From contig JADHWW010000117.1 of the NCBI GenBank assembly GCA_016783285.1, positions 1 to 29,501 on the forward strand: a DNA stretch of 29,501 nt, read 5' to 3'. Shown piece after piece: positions 6,034 through 11,972 of the stretch; position 1 is the first letter of the stretch, and every line of letters begins with the position of its first letter. The notes under the pieces were generated by a model. That model was not told the origin of the DNA. It searched no databases and saw nothing but the letters and a program-made list of their open reading frames with translations. The stretch is from Anaerolineae bacterium (GTDB lineage Bacteria > Chloroflexota > Anaerolineae > B4-G1). A program made the translations under genes and the position numbers.

Positions 6034-6483
6034 TCAGGCCTCGTCATCCACGTGCCGGTTGGCAATTGCCTCTCGCAGCGTGTTCACCGCCAGTTCGGCG
6101 CAGTGGACGCTCTCCTCGGGCAGGCCGTCCAGAGCAGCGAGCAGGTCTTCCGGCTCGATCCTGCCCGCCTCCTCCAGCGATATCCCCTGCACCAGGCGAG
6201 TGAGCATACTCCCACAGGCCACCGACGGCCCGCAGCCGTTGGTCATGAAAGTGACCTCTCCTATCCTCTCCCCCTCCAGCCGCAGATAGACCTCCATCGT
6301 GTCGCCGCACCAGCCACAAACGACCGCGCAGGCATCCGGCTCAGGCATGCGGCCCAGGTTCCTGGGATTGTGGGCCTCTTCGAGGACCTTGTCCGAGTAA
6401 AGCGCCCGTTCCTGTTCGATAATCTGCTGTTGCAGTTCCGCCACTGTGCGGTCGAAGTTATCTACCTCTCCCTGATGTCCCAT
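6034..6483 (-). CDS. IscU/NifU-N-like Fe-S cluster assembly scaffold
   Basis: A 149-residue scaffold protein of the IscU/NifU N-terminal family, on which Fe-S clusters are built and handed on. All ligand positions are visible: Cys59 and Asp61 in CGWCGD, Cys84 in TNGCGPSVACGSM and Cys128 in ESVHCAELA. The segment YSDKVLEEAHNPRNLG is the usual entry motif. A 28-residue N-terminal helix (DRTVAELQQQIIEQERAL) precedes it, which is longer than in standard IscU. Its ATG overlaps the stop of the MobB-FeS gene (ATGA), and its stop lies inside the leader of the redox-protein gene, so all three are co-translated. There is no cysteine desulfurase gene next to it in the window. Confidence 0.93.
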   Translation of the reverse strand: MGHQGEVDNFDRTVAELQQQIIEQERALYSDKVLEEAHNPRNLGRMPEPDACAVVCGWCGDTMEVYLRLEGERIGEVTFMTNGCGPSVACGSMLTRLVQGISLEEAGRIEPEDLLAALDGLPEESVHCAELAVNTLREAIANRHVDDEA

Positions 6484-7196
6484 CAGATGCTGACCTCAAT
6501 CTTTCCCTTCTTGAACCCCCTGAGCGACGACAGTATTCCCTGGATCGCGCCCCTCACCATGCTGGAGATAAAGGGATTCATGGGCAGCGGCTGCCCGTCT
6601 ATTCTGACTTCCGTGGCTGGCTGCAAAGAGACGCAAGCCTCAATGCTGCCAGTTCCGGCGACGATCTCACAGGCCATATCGTAGCACCGCTCGTGCCCGC
6701 AGCCTCCACAGTCAAGGTTGGGTAACTTGAAGGCTTTTTGCTCCACCAGGTCGGAGACCTTGCCCGCCTCGTCCCGGCCGAAAAGGGGTACGCCTACCCC
6801 CTCCACATGCTCGGCCGGCCCGACGGCACAGATAGCCAGGCCGTCGAAGAGGTCCCGGTCGTCCGGCTCCCCTCGCAGGCACACGATCTTGGGGAAGGTC
6901 TTCTCCATCTTGAAGCCCTCGACCAGGATAATGTCCGCTTCCAGATAGGGGATGACGTCCTCCAGACTCAGCGACTTCCTCCAAAAGACCCCCGACTCCT
7001 GCGGCGAGATAAGCCCCACCTGGCTGACCGTCTCCCCCAGCACAGCGGTGTCCTTCCCTGGGAGGTCCAGGGGGTGGGATGTATGCTTGATCACGGCCAC
7101 CTCGTGGCCTCTACCAGCCAACTCGCGGGCCAGAGCCTGGGTTAGCGTCGTCTTGCCACTGTTCTTGTACCCGATGATACCCACAACTTTGAGCAC
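6483..7196 (-). CDS. mobB: MobB-like GTP-binding protein fused to a 4Fe-4S domain
   Basis: About 237 residues. The N-terminal two thirds are MobB-like: P-loop GYKNSGKTTL at residues 9-18, then EVAVIKHTSH and ADIILVEGFKMEKTFPKI. MobB binds GTP and assists insertion of guanine dinucleotide into molybdenum or tungsten cofactor. The C-terminus carries CGGCGHERCYDMAC (C-x2-C-x4-C-x4-C), a four-Cys Fe-S motif, a further Cys in GSIEACVSL and the conserved tail GQPLPMNPFISSMVRGA. This fusion is known in anaerobes and links pterin cofactor maturation to Fe-S chemistry. I prefer GTG 7196 (GGAGGG 5 bases upstream); GTG 7199 is also possible. A 13-bp perfect inverted repeat lies upstream at 7231-7261. 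Confidence 0.9.
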   Translation of the reverse strand: MLKVVGIIGYKNSGKTTLTQALARELAGRGHEVAVIKHTSHPLDLPGKDTAVLGETVSQVGLISPQESGVFWRKSLSLEDVIPYLEADIILVEGFKMEKTFPKIVCLRGEPDDRDLFDGLAICAVGPAEHVEGVGVPLFGRDEAGKVSDLVEQKAFKLPNLDCGGCGHERCYDMACEIVAGTGSIEACVSLQPATEVRIDGQPLPMNPFISSMVRGAIQGILSSLRGFKKGKIEVSI

Positions 7197-7230
7197 CACT
7201 TCCCTCCGCTTGGAGAGGTAGATGTCGTAA

Positions 7231-7261
7231 CCTTGCGAAGGTTTCTGTAACCTTCGCAAGG
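7231..7261. repeat. Perfect 13-bp inverted repeat between operon genes
   Basis: CCTTGCGAAGGTT (7231-7243), loop TCTGT, and its exact complement AACCTTCGCAAGG (7249-7261). It lies between the NifX-like gene (stop at 7269) and the MobB-FeS start. No T-run follows on the minus strand, so it is not a classical terminator. It is probably a dispersed palindrome or an mRNA processing or stability site. Confidence 0.8.
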
Positions 7262-7268
7262 ATAGACT

Positions 7269-7757
7269 TTAGACTGCCAACTTATCCAGCCGCGCCATCA
7301 CCTCGTCTAACTGTTGCTGCAGCATCTCCGCCTCTTCCCGCAGCCGGCCTACCTCGTCCTGCTCATACTCGCCCTCGGCGGGAATCTCTCCATGTCCGTG
7401 CGAAAGGCTCTCGCGGCACGGCTCGGCCCCCTGCAGCGTCCCGCCCAGGTACTGCTCCAGAGTATGCCGCACCGTGCCAGCAGCGCCCGTCACCGGTTGG
7501 ATGCCGTATTGCTGGAAAAAACCGATGGCCCGCCGGCCCATCCCGCCGGTGAGCATCACGTCGGCCCCCTGATCATGGATGAAGCCCGGCACCTGCCCGG
7601 GCTGATGGTGGCCATAGTAGGGGTTGGAGACGGCGTGGACCGCCTCTACCTCGCGCCCCTCCAGATCCACCAGCACGAAGTAGGGGCAGCGCCCGAAATG
7701 GGGGCTCACCACACTGTCCAGCCCGTTGCTATCGTCTGCTGAAATCGCGATGCGCAT
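7269..7757 (-). CDS. NifX/NifB-C-like (PF02579) protein with C-terminal coiled coil, 1
   Basis: A 162-residue protein. Residues 1-110 are the dinitrogenase iron-molybdenum cofactor fold shared by NifX, NifY, the C-terminus of NifB and the orange protein ORP. MRIAISADDSNGLDSVVSPH opens it, FGRCPYFVLVD follows, and ADVMLTGGMGRRAIGFFQQYG and GTVRHTLEQYLGG close it. The fold binds a metal-sulfur cluster or its precursor. The C-terminal 45 residues are Glu/Gln/Leu heptads (EEAEMLQQQLDEVMARLDKL), likely a coiled coil for oligomerisation with the next protein, which has a similar tail. No nifHDK is present, so a role in nitrogenase is unlikely. GGAGG lies before ATG 7757. Confidence 0.92.
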   Translation of the reverse strand: MRIAISADDSNGLDSVVSPHFGRCPYFVLVDLEGREVEAVHAVSNPYYGHHQPGQVPGFIHDQGADVMLTGGMGRRAIGFFQQYGIQPVTGAAGTVRHTLEQYLGGTLQGAEPCRESLSHGHGEIPAEGEYEQDEVGRLREEAEMLQQQLDEVMARLDKLAV

Positions 7758-7760
7758 CGT

Positions 7761-8324
7761 TCAACCTCCTTTTTCCAGCCGATCAAGCCGCTCAAGAATC
7801 TCAGCCAACTGGCTACGCAACCCGCTGGCCATATCCTTTAGAGCAGCGATCTCCCCCTCGCGGGAAGGGGCAGGGGCCGCCGGAGGCGGAGGTGGCGTCG
7901 GGGGAACAGACCCACTCGCACGGCGGCCCATTTCCATGCCGCGCCCCATCCCCATACCACGGCTCATCCCCATGCCGGTCTGGACGTTGGCTCCGCTGAC
8001 GGGCTGAAGCCCTCCTGCCTTGTATGCCTCGACCGCCTGCCGCACCGTCCCACCCCCGAAAAGGTAAATGGGCACATTGGCGGACTGGAAGACGTTGAAG
8101 GCATTGGGGCCTACATTGCCGGTCACCACCGCCTGTGCTCCATGCTCAATGACAAATTGGGCGGCCTGAATACCCGCTCCGCCGGCAGCGGCGATCGCCG
8201 GGTTCTCCACGGCCTCAAACTCCATCGTCTCCGTGTCCACGAAGACGTACATAGGACAACGCCCGAAGACCGGGGTTGCCAGCGCGTCAAGGTCCGCGCC
8301 TTGGGCTGTAACGACTACCTTCAT
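7761..8324 (-). CDS. NifX/NifB-C-like (PF02579) protein with Met/Gly linker and coiled coil, 2
   Basis: A 187-residue paralogue of the gene downstream. The PF02579 domain (residues 1-110) includes VFGRCPMYVFVD, AVVTGNVGPNAFNVFQ and GGGTVRQAVEAYKAG. A linker then reads TGMGMSRGMGMGRGMEMGRR, strikingly Met/Gly-rich, followed by a Pro-rich stretch and a C-terminal coiled coil (LRSQLAEILERLDRLEKG). Met-rich linkers can bind soft metals such as Cu(I), an inference that would fit the Mo-Cu cluster of ORP relatives. ATG 8324 is preferred over ATG 8330 because GGAGG is then 8 rather than 2 bases away. The two NifX-like genes are 3 bases apart. Confidence 0.92.
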   Translation of the reverse strand: MKVVVTAQGADLDALATPVFGRCPMYVFVDTETMEFEAVENPAIAAAGGAGIQAAQFVIEHGAQAVVTGNVGPNAFNVFQSANVPIYLFGGGTVRQAVEAYKAGGLQPVSGANVQTGMGMSRGMGMGRGMEMGRRASGSVPPTPPPPPAAPAPSREGEIAALKDMASGLRSQLAEILERLDRLEKGG

Positions 8325-8394
8325 TTGCATTTCCTCCTCATGAATTGTACGCTAAACGTGTCTCTTTGTCCGTCAAGACGTGCTGTCAGACTAC

Positions 8395-9258
8395 TTACTC
8401 CTGCCCCTGCCTGAGCACGATGCTCCCAACCGGTACGCCCACGTCGCGGGCGATGACCGGACATTTGGTTTGCAGCAGGCAGAATACCCGCGGCCCCTCC
8501 TCGCTCAACGTCTCATAGTTGGCCTGTCCCTTGGCGATGATCAGTTCGGCCTTTTCGTACAGCCGCCGAAACTCTTCCGAACAACGATCCAGGATCGTGC
8601 CCGGGGCGTCCGAACCGGTACTGACGACCATCGCCACCCGATCCACTCCAGCGACCAGCGCATCCTCCCGCGTCGCGTCGTTCAGGATAGGGCCCTCCTT
8701 CACCGCGTAGACGACCGGCACGTCGAGCGCTTCGATCAGCAGACGGTCGAAGACCGTCTCCCCGGCGTTGTCAGCCAGGTAAAGTAGGGGCGCAGTTACC
8801 GCGCCCCTACCAGCCCTGGAAAGCGCCTCCCGGAGGGCTGCCCCGTCGTCAATGGCGAAGGGTTGGGCCAGCACCCGCTCCACCGTGCCCCACAGATCGT
8901 ACTCCCGAGCCGGCCCCAGGTCAATGATGTTACCCGCGATGCTCAGCCGCACACCCACCTCCAGCGGGTCGCTCGCCTCCGCCAGCAAGACCTTCATCCT
9001 GGGATAGAGAGTCAGCGCCTCACGGGTGCTAGTCTCCTTAACCGCCCGGTACGGGTCGCTATCTCCGATCTCCTGCCGCACGATGCGGTGAACCCGCTCA
9101 GCGGTCTCCGGCGGCGTGCTCGAAGGCCCGGCTTGCTTGAGCACATCAAGCACGCGGTCAAGCACCGCCTTCTGTTGCCGCTCGTCCGCCCCGGCCAACC
9201 GTGCCGCATCCAACGCCTGGCGCAGGAAACAAGGGTAACAATCCAGATAGGTCCGCAT
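8395..9258 (-). CDS. DUF89 / damage-control phosphatase family protein
   Basis: A 287-residue metal-dependent phosphatase of the DUF89 (ARMT1-like) family, whose members dephosphorylate damaged or excess sugar phosphates and cofactor intermediates. Visible signatures are the N-terminal CYPC (residues 7-10), LYLADNAGETVFD with the catalytic Asp/Asn pair, GPILNDATREDA and IIAKGQANYETLSE. The start ATG 9258 is 6 bases after the Mrp stop and has no clear ribosome-binding site, so it probably depends on coupling. Just before LYLADNAGE the gene carries a palindromic 27-base repeat (8784-8810) that adds about nine in-frame residues, GRGAVTAPL, absent from typical members. Its place in this operon suggests clean-up of a phosphorylated cofactor precursor (inference). 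Confidence 0.92.
   Translation of the reverse strand: MRTYLDCYPCFLRQALDAARLAGADERQQKAVLDRVLDVLKQAGPSSTPPETAERVHRIVRQEIGDSDPYRAVKETSTREALTLYPRMKVLLAEASDPLEVGVRLSIAGNIIDLGPAREYDLWGTVERVLAQPFAIDDGAALREALSRAGRGAVTAPLLYLADNAGETVFDRLLIEALDVPVVYAVKEGPILNDATREDALVAGVDRVAMVVSTGSDAPGTILDRCSEEFRRLYEKAELIIAKGQANYETLSEEGPRVFCLLQTKCPVIARDVGVPVGSIVLRQGQE
8784..8810. repeat. Palindromic repeat inserted in frame inside the DUF89 gene
   Basis: GTAGGGGCGC (8784-8793), a 7-base centre and GCGCCCCTAC (8801-8810). The 27 bases equal nine codons and keep the reading frame, encoding part of GRGAVTAPLLYLADN. Typical DUF89 proteins have no such insertion directly before the LYLADNAGE motif. Confidence 0.75.
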
Positions 9259-9264
9259 CTCTAT

Positions 9265-10332
9265 CTAAAAGATCGGCCTGCTCTTCGTCGCTGGCATCCG
9301 CTCCAGAGCCTGCTCAGCGATCGGTCCGAAGGATTCTGCCGCATACTCCTCAATACCCCCCGCGTCGCAGCGGCGGGCTAGTTCAGGGTCCAGCGGGATT
9401 CGCCCCAGAAGCGGTGTCCCCAGTTGCATCGCCGTGTGCATCGCCTGACTGGGGCCAAAGACCTCAATCCGCTCGCCGCATCCAGGGCAGACGGCATAAC
9501 TCATGTTCTCCACCAACCCCAGGGTAGGGACTCCCAGATGCTGGGCCATGCGGGCCGCTTTGCGCACCACCATCCCCGCCAGGTCCTGGGGGGAGGTGAC
9601 CAGTATGACCCCGCTGAGGGGAATGGACTGCATCACCGTCAGCGAGGCATCGGAGGTTCCAGGAGGCAAGTCCACGACCATGTAGTCCAGTTCACCCCAG
9701 ACCACCTCTTGCCAGAATTGTTTGATGGCACTGCTGATGAGGGGACCGCGCCAGATGACGGCCTCGTCCTCATTGGGAAGCAGCAAGTTGATGGACATCA
9801 CCTTGATTCCGGTAGACGTCTCGGCCGGGAAGATGCCCATCGGCCCCATCAGCGGCGGATCGTGGAGGCCGAATATCTTGGGAATGCTGGGGCCGGTGAT
9901 GTCGGCATCAAGCACGCCCACTCGCTTTCCCTGCCGGTTCAGTGTCACCGCCAGCAACGCCGCTACCGACGACTTTCCCACACCTCCCTTTCCGCTCAGC
10001 ACTGCTACCACGTGCGCGATTTTGTTCATAGACTGGACCGGCTTAGGGCCACCCTCGGCCTGCGTCATGAACGCAGCGCGCTCCTGCTGGTTCATCTCGG
10101 CCAGTTTCACCTCGACCTTCAGGCTGGAATCCAGTGCCGCCACCGCCTCCCGCACGCTGCGCACCAGGTCATCCTTGATAGGAACCTCCTTGAAGGGCAG
10201 AACCAGGGTAAGCGTGATCCCCTCGTCTTGCACGACGACGTCCTTGATCATCTCCAGTCCAACCAGATCGCGTTTGATTTCGGGATGCATCACCCCACGT
10301 AAGGCGTCAAAAACCTGCATATCTGTGATCAT
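9265..10332 (-). CDS. mrp: Mrp/NBP35/ApbC-type P-loop ATPase, Fe-S carrier
   Basis: A 355-residue Mrp protein. Residues 1-80 form the MIP18/DUF59 domain (ITDMQVFDALRGVMHPEI, ITLTLVLPF). The ATPase follows with the deviant Walker A SGKGGVGKSS (113-122), LDADITGPSIPKIFG, DLPPGTSDASL and the CxxC of VCPGCGERIEVFG (Cys282, Cys285), which binds the bridging cluster in dimers. Mrp proteins carry and insert 4Fe-4S clusters; relatives occur with orange-protein operons. AAGGAG precedes ATG 10332. It is preceded by a 123-base spacer after DUF364, the largest gap in the operon, where a secondary promoter is possible but not visible. Confidence 0.96.
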   Translation of the reverse strand: MITDMQVFDALRGVMHPEIKRDLVGLEMIKDVVVQDEGITLTLVLPFKEVPIKDDLVRSVREAVAALDSSLKVEVKLAEMNQQERAAFMTQAEGGPKPVQSMNKIAHVVAVLSGKGGVGKSSVAALLAVTLNRQGKRVGVLDADITGPSIPKIFGLHDPPLMGPMGIFPAETSTGIKVMSINLLLPNEDEAVIWRGPLISSAIKQFWQEVVWGELDYMVVDLPPGTSDASLTVMQSIPLSGVILVTSPQDLAGMVVRKAARMAQHLGVPTLGLVENMSYAVCPGCGERIEVFGPSQAMHTAMQLGTPLLGRIPLDPELARRCDAGGIEEYAAESFGPIAEQALERMPATKSRPIF

Positions 10333-10395
10333 TTTTCTCCTTCAATAAGACTGTGTTGTTGTTGCCCTCAGCCCGGCAGTTCACGACAGGCTCCT

Positions 10396-10455
10396 GGGCT
10401 TCATCACTTGCTCACTCGTCACTCGTCATTTGTCATTTATCATTGCTTCATTGCT
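10396..10455. repeat. Low-complexity short direct repeats between DUF364 and mrp
   Basis: A run of near-repeats, CACTCGTCACTCGTCATT, then TGTCATTTATCATTGCTTCATTGCTTCATT in the same style, fills most of the 123-base gap between the two genes. Nothing coding is visible. It resembles dispersed simple repeats seen in many genomes. Confidence 0.5.
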
Positions 10456-11190
10456 TCATTCTCTCACCATCGTCAGCAGCCGTTTGCCCGGTATCTGGCG
10501 GAATGTAGCCCCCTGACTCACGGCCCGCAGCACAGTCGGCACGTCCACCACCAGCGTCCCAGCGACGGCATCCACGCGATGATCGAACAGAACTGGCGAA
10601 AGCGGGGCACTGGCGCCGAGGAGGATAACGAATGTGCCGGGCCGGCAGAGAGCCACCAGGTCGTCGAAGGTGTGGTTGATGAGCGACGTGCCGGTAAGCG
10701 CCACCACGTCCGCCTGGGGCAGCACCTCGCCAGCCCGCTCAGCAGGCACGTCGCCAGGGCGGGGGTGCAGCTCCACTATCCAACATTCAGCCGCCGCTCG
10801 CCGTACCCGCTCGGTGAAGGGAAAATGGCCCACGACGACCACCCGCCGGCCGGCTCCCCGCTCCAGGATGATCCTCTCGGCGTTGACCTCGGTGCAGACC
10901 CCTTCGTCTACCTCCAGCAGCGCGTTGAAGGCCGCCATGCCGATGCTGGCCTTCAGGGTACTGGAGGAGCGTAACCATCCGGCCAGTTCCCGCCCACTGT
11001 GTTCCAAGAGACGCCCGGCCTGGGGCACCGGCGGGCCTGCCGGGTGGGTGGCTGGGCGCAGCGTCGAGGCCAAACCGCCACGGGGCGGGTCGGTGTCCAG
11101 CACCACCACCGTCCAGAAGGCCCCCACCAACACCTGGCGGACCGGCGCGTCGGTCTGCAAACTCCCCAACAGCGCCTCAATGGTATTCAC
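10456..11190 (-). CDS. DUF364/DUF4213 putative heavy-metal chelation protein
   Basis: About 244 residues. The N-terminal part (VLVGAFWTVVVLDTDPPRGG) matches the DUF4213 enolase-like segment. The C-terminal part matches DUF364, a Rossmann-like domain annotated as putative heavy-metal chelation: VVVVGHFPFTERVRR, ELHPRPGDVPAE, ADVVALTGTSLINHTFDDLV and FVILLGASAPLSPVLFDH. Members accompany metal-cofactor and transporter genes in anaerobes, but no member's reaction is firmly known to me. GTG 11190 follows GGAGGAGGG at about 5 bases. The first codons overlap the end of the PadR gene by 14 bases, which indicates translational coupling. Confidence 0.88.
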   Translation of the reverse strand: MNTIEALLGSLQTDAPVRQVLVGAFWTVVVLDTDPPRGGLASTLRPATHPAGPPVPQAGRLLEHSGRELAGWLRSSSTLKASIGMAAFNALLEVDEGVCTEVNAERIILERGAGRRVVVVGHFPFTERVRRAAAECWIVELHPRPGDVPAERAGEVLPQADVVALTGTSLINHTFDDLVALCRPGTFVILLGASAPLSPVLFDHRVDAVAGTLVVDVPTVLRAVSQGATFRQIPGKRLLTMVRE

Positions 11191-11578
11191 CTTCGCCCTC
11201 CTCCATGTGCCGGCCGTAGGCACCCAGAATGTAGTCGATCAGCCCACGCGTCTCCTGCAAATCCTGTGTATACCATCCCAACACCTCGTTCCCCAGCGCG
11301 GTAAGGCAATAGACACGTCGGGGCGGTCCCTGCGCCCGCTCCTCGTCCCAGGTCGAAGTGACCCAGCCCTTCGCCTCCATGTCCCGCAGCGTCCGGTAGA
11401 CCACACTGGGATTCAGGTCCCCCAGACCAAACTCCCCCAGCCGCTCCAGGAGAGTGTAACCATGTGATTGGCTGTGATGCAGGAGCAGAAGCAGCGTCGG
11501 CACCAGCATCCGCACCGCCCGGCGAGAACATCCCCGCTGACGCCATCCCTGCCCTCGTCCTCGTCCTCGTCCTCGCAT
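11177..11578 (-). CDS. PadR-family transcriptional regulator
   Basis: A 133-residue winged-helix regulator, first gene of the operon. After an Arg/Gly-rich leader (MRGRGRGRGQGWRQRG) comes the PadR core: LVPTLLLLLHHSQSHGYTLL, LNPSVVYRTLRDMEAKGWV and the wing PPRRVYCLTALG. A final helix (DLQETRGLIDYILGAY) would dimerise. PadR proteins are usually repressors that respond to small ligands; being first in the operon it probably autoregulates through the promoter at 11643-11671. The positively charged leader could add DNA contacts (inference). The purine-rich stretch GAGGGAGAAAGAAGG precedes ATG 11578. Confidence 0.92.
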   Translation of the reverse strand: MRGRGRGRGQGWRQRGCSRRAVRMLVPTLLLLLHHSQSHGYTLLERLGEFGLGDLNPSVVYRTLRDMEAKGWVTSTWDEERAQGPPRRVYCLTALGNEVLGWYTQDLQETRGLIDYILGAYGRHMEEGEGEYH

Positions 11579-11642
11579 CCTTCTTTCTCCCTCACAGGCT
11601 CCCTTACAGGATCAATGTTCGTGTTCCGTCTCGAGTGGCCTG

Positions 11643-11671
11643 ATTATACCACACTATATGCAAATTGCCAA
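11643..11671 (-). promoter_or_regulatory. Promoter of the PadR-metallocofactor operon
   Basis: On the minus strand -35 TTGGCA (11671-11666), a 17-base spacer and a perfect -10 TATAAT (11648-11643). Transcription should start near 11636, giving a leader of about 58 bases to the PadR ATG. The spacer and -10 contain the partly symmetric ATATAGTGTGGTATAAT, a possible operator, though it does not fit the classical ATGT-N8-ACAT PadR site. Confidence 0.75.
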
Positions 11672-11820
11672 TAGTCAGACTGCATAGAGAGGGCACTGGC
11701 TGCTATGGAGAGCCACAAGCAAAGAGATGCCCGGCCCGCTGAACGTTCCGAGCATCGTCGTGTTGCTTTTCCAAAGGCAGCCATCTAGCCTCAGAATCGT
11801 CAGTAAAGGGCGACGAGTGA
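11672..11820. other. Intergenic stretch
   Basis: About 150 bases between the PadR operon promoter and the penicillin-acylase remnant. I see no coherent reading frame, repeat or promoter here other than the upstream flank of the operon promoter. Confidence 0.4.
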
Positions 11821-11965
11821 CTACTGCGTGACGGTAATCGCTTGCAGAAAAACAGTGTCCTCGGCGGCGACGGGGAGCCGGGTGGTGGTCTCAGCAACGT
11901 ACCAGCCACGGCTCGATCAGGTCGTCGTAGTGGGAACTGCCCAGTTGTCCCGACTGCCAGCCCTG
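11821..11965 (-). pseudogene. C-terminal remnant of a penicillin acylase family gene
   Basis: Minus-strand frames read GWQSGQLGSSHYDDLIEPWL and, after a frameshift around 11900, VAETTTRLPVAAEDTVFLQA before a TAG at 11821-11823. The motif G-Q-S-G-x-x-G-S-x-H-Y-D-D-L-x-x-x-W-L is the C-terminal signature of penicillin acylase-type Ntn hydrolases. Only about 45 residues of a protein of about 800 remain, and they start right after the amidase stop. I interpret this as what is left after a large deletion that fused the amidase locus to the end of an acylase gene. Confidence 0.55.
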
Positions 11966-11972
11966 ACGATGT

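Noticed and set aside
7269..8324. Nitrogenase cofactor genes (nifX/nifB)
   Set aside because: The PF02579 domain alone is present, without the radical-SAM part of NifB and without nifHDKEN; the orange-protein-like or unknown role fits better.
11643..11671. Classical PadR operator (ATGT-N8-ACAT)
   Set aside because: The promoter region has a partly symmetric AT-rich stretch but not this motif, so no operator is claimed.
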